The notes under the pieces: generated by a model
The model's input: the letters and a program-made list of their open reading frames with translations, nothing else
The model's database searches: none
Told to the model about the DNA's origin: nothing
In this document: one piece after another, positions 62,301 to 64,000 of the stretch
Numbering within the stretch: the stretch's first letter is position 1
Layout of the letters: every line of letters begins with the position of its first letter
Program-made: the position numbers and the translations under genes
Assembly: GCF_032595075.1 (NCBI RefSeq)
Contig: NZ_CP118735.1
Span: 710,001-774,000, forward strand
Origin: Streptococcus sp. 29887
Lineage (GTDB): Bacteria; Bacillota; Bacilli; Lactobacillales; Streptococcaceae
Direction of reading: 5' to 3'
Length of the DNA: 64,000 nucleotides

Positions 62301-64000
62301 GTCGGAACCGTAGCACCAAGTCAAGTTTATAAAATTATCTTGCGCGAAAAAATTAAGACGGTAACTCCTGATGCTCCTAAAGAGCCAAATACTCCGATAG
62401 ACCCAACTAATCCAACTGGACCAAAATATCCAGACGGAGTAAAAGCAACAGACCTAAACGAAACAGTAAAACGTACAATCAAGTACCAATACGAAAACGG
62501 ATCAGAGGCAAGCCCGACAGTTGAAGAAACATTGACATTTACTCGTACCGCTAAGGTAAATGTCGTTACTGGAGCTCTTGCCTATACCCCATGGACATCA
62601 ACAGATGACGACTTCGATAAGGTAGACACACCAGCTATTGCAGGTTACACTCCAGACAAGGCAAGTGTCGAAGCTGAACTAGACGTGCCAGCTACTGCAG
62701 CAGACAAAGAAGTCATCGTAAGATATGTAAAAGACGCTCAAAAAGCGACCATCACATACAAAGATGACAAAGGAAAAACGCTGGGTAGTGTCGATGAAGT
62801 CACAGGTAAGTCAGGCGAGCCAATCAATTACAGCACAACCGCTCGTATCACTGAATTGAAAAACAAAGGATACGAAGTAGTAACAGATGGCTTCACTAAA
62901 GAAGGTGGTCAAGTCTTCGATACAGATAAGACTACAGACCAACCATTTGAAGTCGTCGTAAGAGAAAAAGTGGTAACAGTCACACCAGAAGATCCGAAAG
63001 ATCCAGGCACTGAGGTAGATCCAGGCAACCCAGACGGACCAGAGTGGCCAGACGGTGTCAAAGAAAGTGACCTAAACGAAACAGTAAAACGTACCATCAA
63101 GTACCAATACGAAGACGGGTCAACAGCTAAGCCAGACGTAGAAGAAACACTAACCTACAAACGTACCGCAACTGTTAACTTGGTAACTAAAGAAGTGACC
63201 TATGGTGAATGGACCTCAGCTGATGATGACTTCGACAAAGTAGACACACCAGCTATTGCAGGTTACACTCCAGACAAGGCAAGTGTCGAAGCTGAACTAG
63301 ACGTGCCAGCTACTGCAGCAGACAAAGAAGTCATCGTAAGATATGTAAAAGACGCTCAAAAAGCGACCATCACATACAAAGATGACAAAGGAAAAACGCT
63401 GGGTAGTGTCGATGAAGTCACAGGTAAGTCAGGCGAGCCAATCAATTACAGCACAACCGCTCGTATCACTGAATTGAAAAACAAAGGATACGAAGTAGTA
63501 ACAGATGGCTTCACTAAAGAAGGTGGTCAAGTCTTCGATACAGATAAGACTACAGACCAACCATTTGAAGTCGTCGTAAGAGAAAAAGTGGTAACAGTCA
63601 CACCAGAAGATCCGAAAGATCCAGGCACTGAGGTAGATCCAGGCAACCCAGACGGACCAGAGTGGCCAGACGGTGTCAAAGAAAGTGACCTAAACGAAAC
63701 AGTAAAACGTACCATCAAGTACCAATACGAAGACGGGTCAACAGCTAAGCCAGACGTAGAAGAAACACTAACCTACAAACGTACCGCAACTGTTAACTTG
63801 GTAACTAAAGAAGTGACCTATGGTGAATGGACCTCAGCTGATGATGACTTCGACAAAGTAGACACACCAGCTATTGCAGGTTACACTCCAGACAAGGCAA
63901 GTGTCGAAGCTGAACTAGACGTGCCAGCTACTGCAGCAGACAAAGAAGTCATCGTAAGATATGTAAAAGACGCTCAAAAAGCGACCATCACATACAAAGA
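59397..64000 (+). CDS. YSIRK-type surface adhesin with mucin-binding repeats (partial)
   Basis: The open frame runs from ATG 59397 to the window end without a stop (1534 codons seen). Signal peptide with FSIRK (17-21) and likely cleavage after VSA45, the form that directs secretion to the septum. Then an acidic, probably disordered region (46-130), a unique N-terminal region (to about 780), a MucBP-like domain (EKGSVIIHYVNDKGETIK, from about 789), and from about 1014 long repeats of 206 residues. Each repeat joins a Muc_B2-like part (VKRTIKYQYEDGS...IAGYTP) and a MucBP-like part (ATITYKDDKGKTLG). A C-terminal LPXTG anchor is expected outside the window. It probably binds host mucin or glycans, which is inference from domain type. 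Confidence 0.93.
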   Translation, partial: MKKGKKGFDWYAARQRFSIRKFHFGAASVLLGVSLVLSVGSKVSATEEIPVSPPVQEVVVSEERADGLPLSEEVSSETSTLLPVSEDVKEEVVTEPVQPADVLQSEEVQSEPDPLVEEEVLSRQAVLTYTVRYIDPMNEVISSETLSIELTTVDQQASYSLVVASTVPEGYRLVVDQDAQQTVNILEGVDNLITFRIEKIESDEAKPNAESASSQEVVKDSSTSPAAENENAISDTQPFAEAPEVQAKSVIERTVNIPYKVVQTDVETGEEKKLGQVGYVSVTTTDEVAKTEVTVTADKLRSGYRLADGQANVITKVVAENETNILSFAVTRKKDEKDNPLTETTVAASGDADGTSGFRAIENATRSANTVSYVTTEWIVPDEAKTVGANFDKAAGDASVTATTTVVPTAYKTTVPEGREVFMVLSLDSQTDPNKATTFNKKYNKDYFFQFSTAKEGEINKVYADLVDKRQNNKILESIEIAQGSTGKFASLAQYEGTSGNNFNYRFEFTPDPSNSTSKNLKINNPNGGNVNTVIYDKVSPKSVGTELNIHDVLVPVRTTQETKYVVKATEKRPEETLATFIQKGALTGDSYTIAGALDFDKYELIAEDVPTVLKGDLAADYKVGAKTIQSIMTHNLVRVSEVTQKDGTHKVHIYLLNPDGTKMLTLDRKGDITEADLTSDNFIKFFTSEDIVPGAVNTLEGSHSYTSKHQFESYKTKPKTVTNVITGETNNFPRNNENFPEGNFFIPEHKAVSLKGKDGKPFGFGGVQMKMVNDNVKNEQHVTYYYAEKGSVIIHYVNDKGETIKRSATLVGHGATGEEYDTKNYKHFSVFTGEGDAIDQYYLRRIDPSTSTLRPVTEDPNELRRIVKIDAETGVVERDTLKELTYVYEKAAKALMEIYLRPVDVETGNVAGPDKLSHTIREQGEKGTIISKRITLDILQTYIDKGYEVISDGFSNKTTYFDSIEDGVGTVAPSQVYKIILREKIKTVTPDAPKEPNTPIDPTNPTGPKYPDGVKATDLNETVKRTIKYQYENGSEASPTVEETLTFTRTAKVNVVTGALAYTPWTSTDDDFDKVDTPAIAGYTPDKASVEAELDVPATAADKEVIVRYVKDAQKATITYKDDKGKTLGSVDEVTGKSGEPINYSTTARITELKNKGYEVVTDGFTKEGGQVFDTDKTTDQPFEVVVREKVVTVTPEDPKDPGTEVDPGNPDGPEWPDGVKESDLNETVKRTIKYQYEDGSTAKPDVEETLTYKRTATVNLVTKEVTYGEWTSADDDFDKVDTPAIAGYTPDKASVEAELDVPATAADKEVIVRYVKDAQKATITYKDDKGKTLGSVDEVTGKSGEPINYSTTARITELKNKGYEVVTDGFTKEGGQVFDTDKTTDQPFEVVVREKVVTVTPEDPKDPGTEVDPGNPDGPEWPDGVKESDLNETVKRTIKYQYEDGSTAKPDVEETLTYKRTATVNLVTKEVTYGEWTSADDDFDKVDTPAIAGYTPDKASVEAELDVPATAADKEVIVRYVKDAQKATITYK
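62436..64000 (+). repeat. 618-bp tandem repeats in the adhesin gene
   Basis: The GACCTAAACGAAAC motif recurs at 62451, 63069 and 63687, exactly 618 apart. The first half of unit 1 (to about 62622) is diverged. From there on, the units look base-for-base identical to the end of the window. Confidence 0.92.

Noticed and set aside
62909..63718. Two identical 63-codon minus-strand frames at 62909 and 63527
   Set aside because: They are shadows of the 618-bp adhesin repeats and confirm the repeat period, not genes.

Overview
The window reads as a Streptococcus chromosome segment, most likely Streptococcus suis. I judge this from recall of gene content and protein sequence, not from a search. Supporting signs are low G+C, AGGAGG ribosome sites, TGn extended -10 promoters, the vicRKX operon, the pbp2b-recR-ddl-murF cluster, CcpA, Lys-type MurE, an IS1167-like ISL3 element and a YSIRK-type surface protein. 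No tRNA, rRNA or CRISPR array is visible.

Layout. 1-3327 (minus): siderophore-type iron ABC operon. 3706-5151 (minus): murE. 5276-6583: a membrane protein with a papain-like tail. 6601-10520: an AT-rich three-gene cassette (XRE repressor, ADP-ribosylglycohydrolase fusion, unknown membrane protein) lying between two copies of the same 25-bp terminator. 10581-15536: polA, two lipoproteins, a small membrane protein and a CoA-binding protein. 15713-18232: a trans-membrane electron-transfer operon (FMN-binding protein, ApbE flavin transferase, NOX-type heme/flavin reductase). 18300-19850: an IS110 element with a probable bridge-RNA region. 20330-24823: DUF975 protein, tgt, pepQ, ccpA. 24950-27691: two glycolipid glycosyltransferases and a small membrane protein. 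27710-30375: a threonine-type T-box, a MazG-like gene and thrS. 30380-31794: ISL3 copy 1. 32835-35837 (minus): amino-acid ABC transporter. 36027-38883: vicRKX. 39402-46682: ABC-F ATPase, then cell-wall synthesis (pbp2b, recR, ddl, an OsmC protein, murF). 46811-55333: a Cys-motif coiled-coil protein, a YwaF-like protein, prfC, an ABC exporter, a PH-domain protein, a YitT protein and an ABC-2 transporter. 56061-57641: cshA helicase. 57692-59105: ISL3 copy 2. 59397-64000: the first 1534 codons of a mucin-binding-type adhesin that runs off the window.

The main unusual points are these. (1) thrS and cshA have long 5' leaders sharing five ordered sequence boxes at nearly fixed spacing, with different stems and no Shine-Dalgarno sequence. 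(2) The ADP-ribosylglycohydrolase cassette has its own paired operators. (3) The NOX/FMN/ApbE operon has an intact bis-heme ligand set. (4) Both ISL3 copies keep perfect 8-bp target duplications at terminators. (5) Two families of MITE-like elements carry hairpin arrays. (6) Four genes have promoters placed so that their mRNAs should be leaderless. (7) The pbp2b product shows changes resembling those reported in penicillin-nonsusceptible S. suis. (8) An (AT)11 tract lies upstream of the adhesin promoter.
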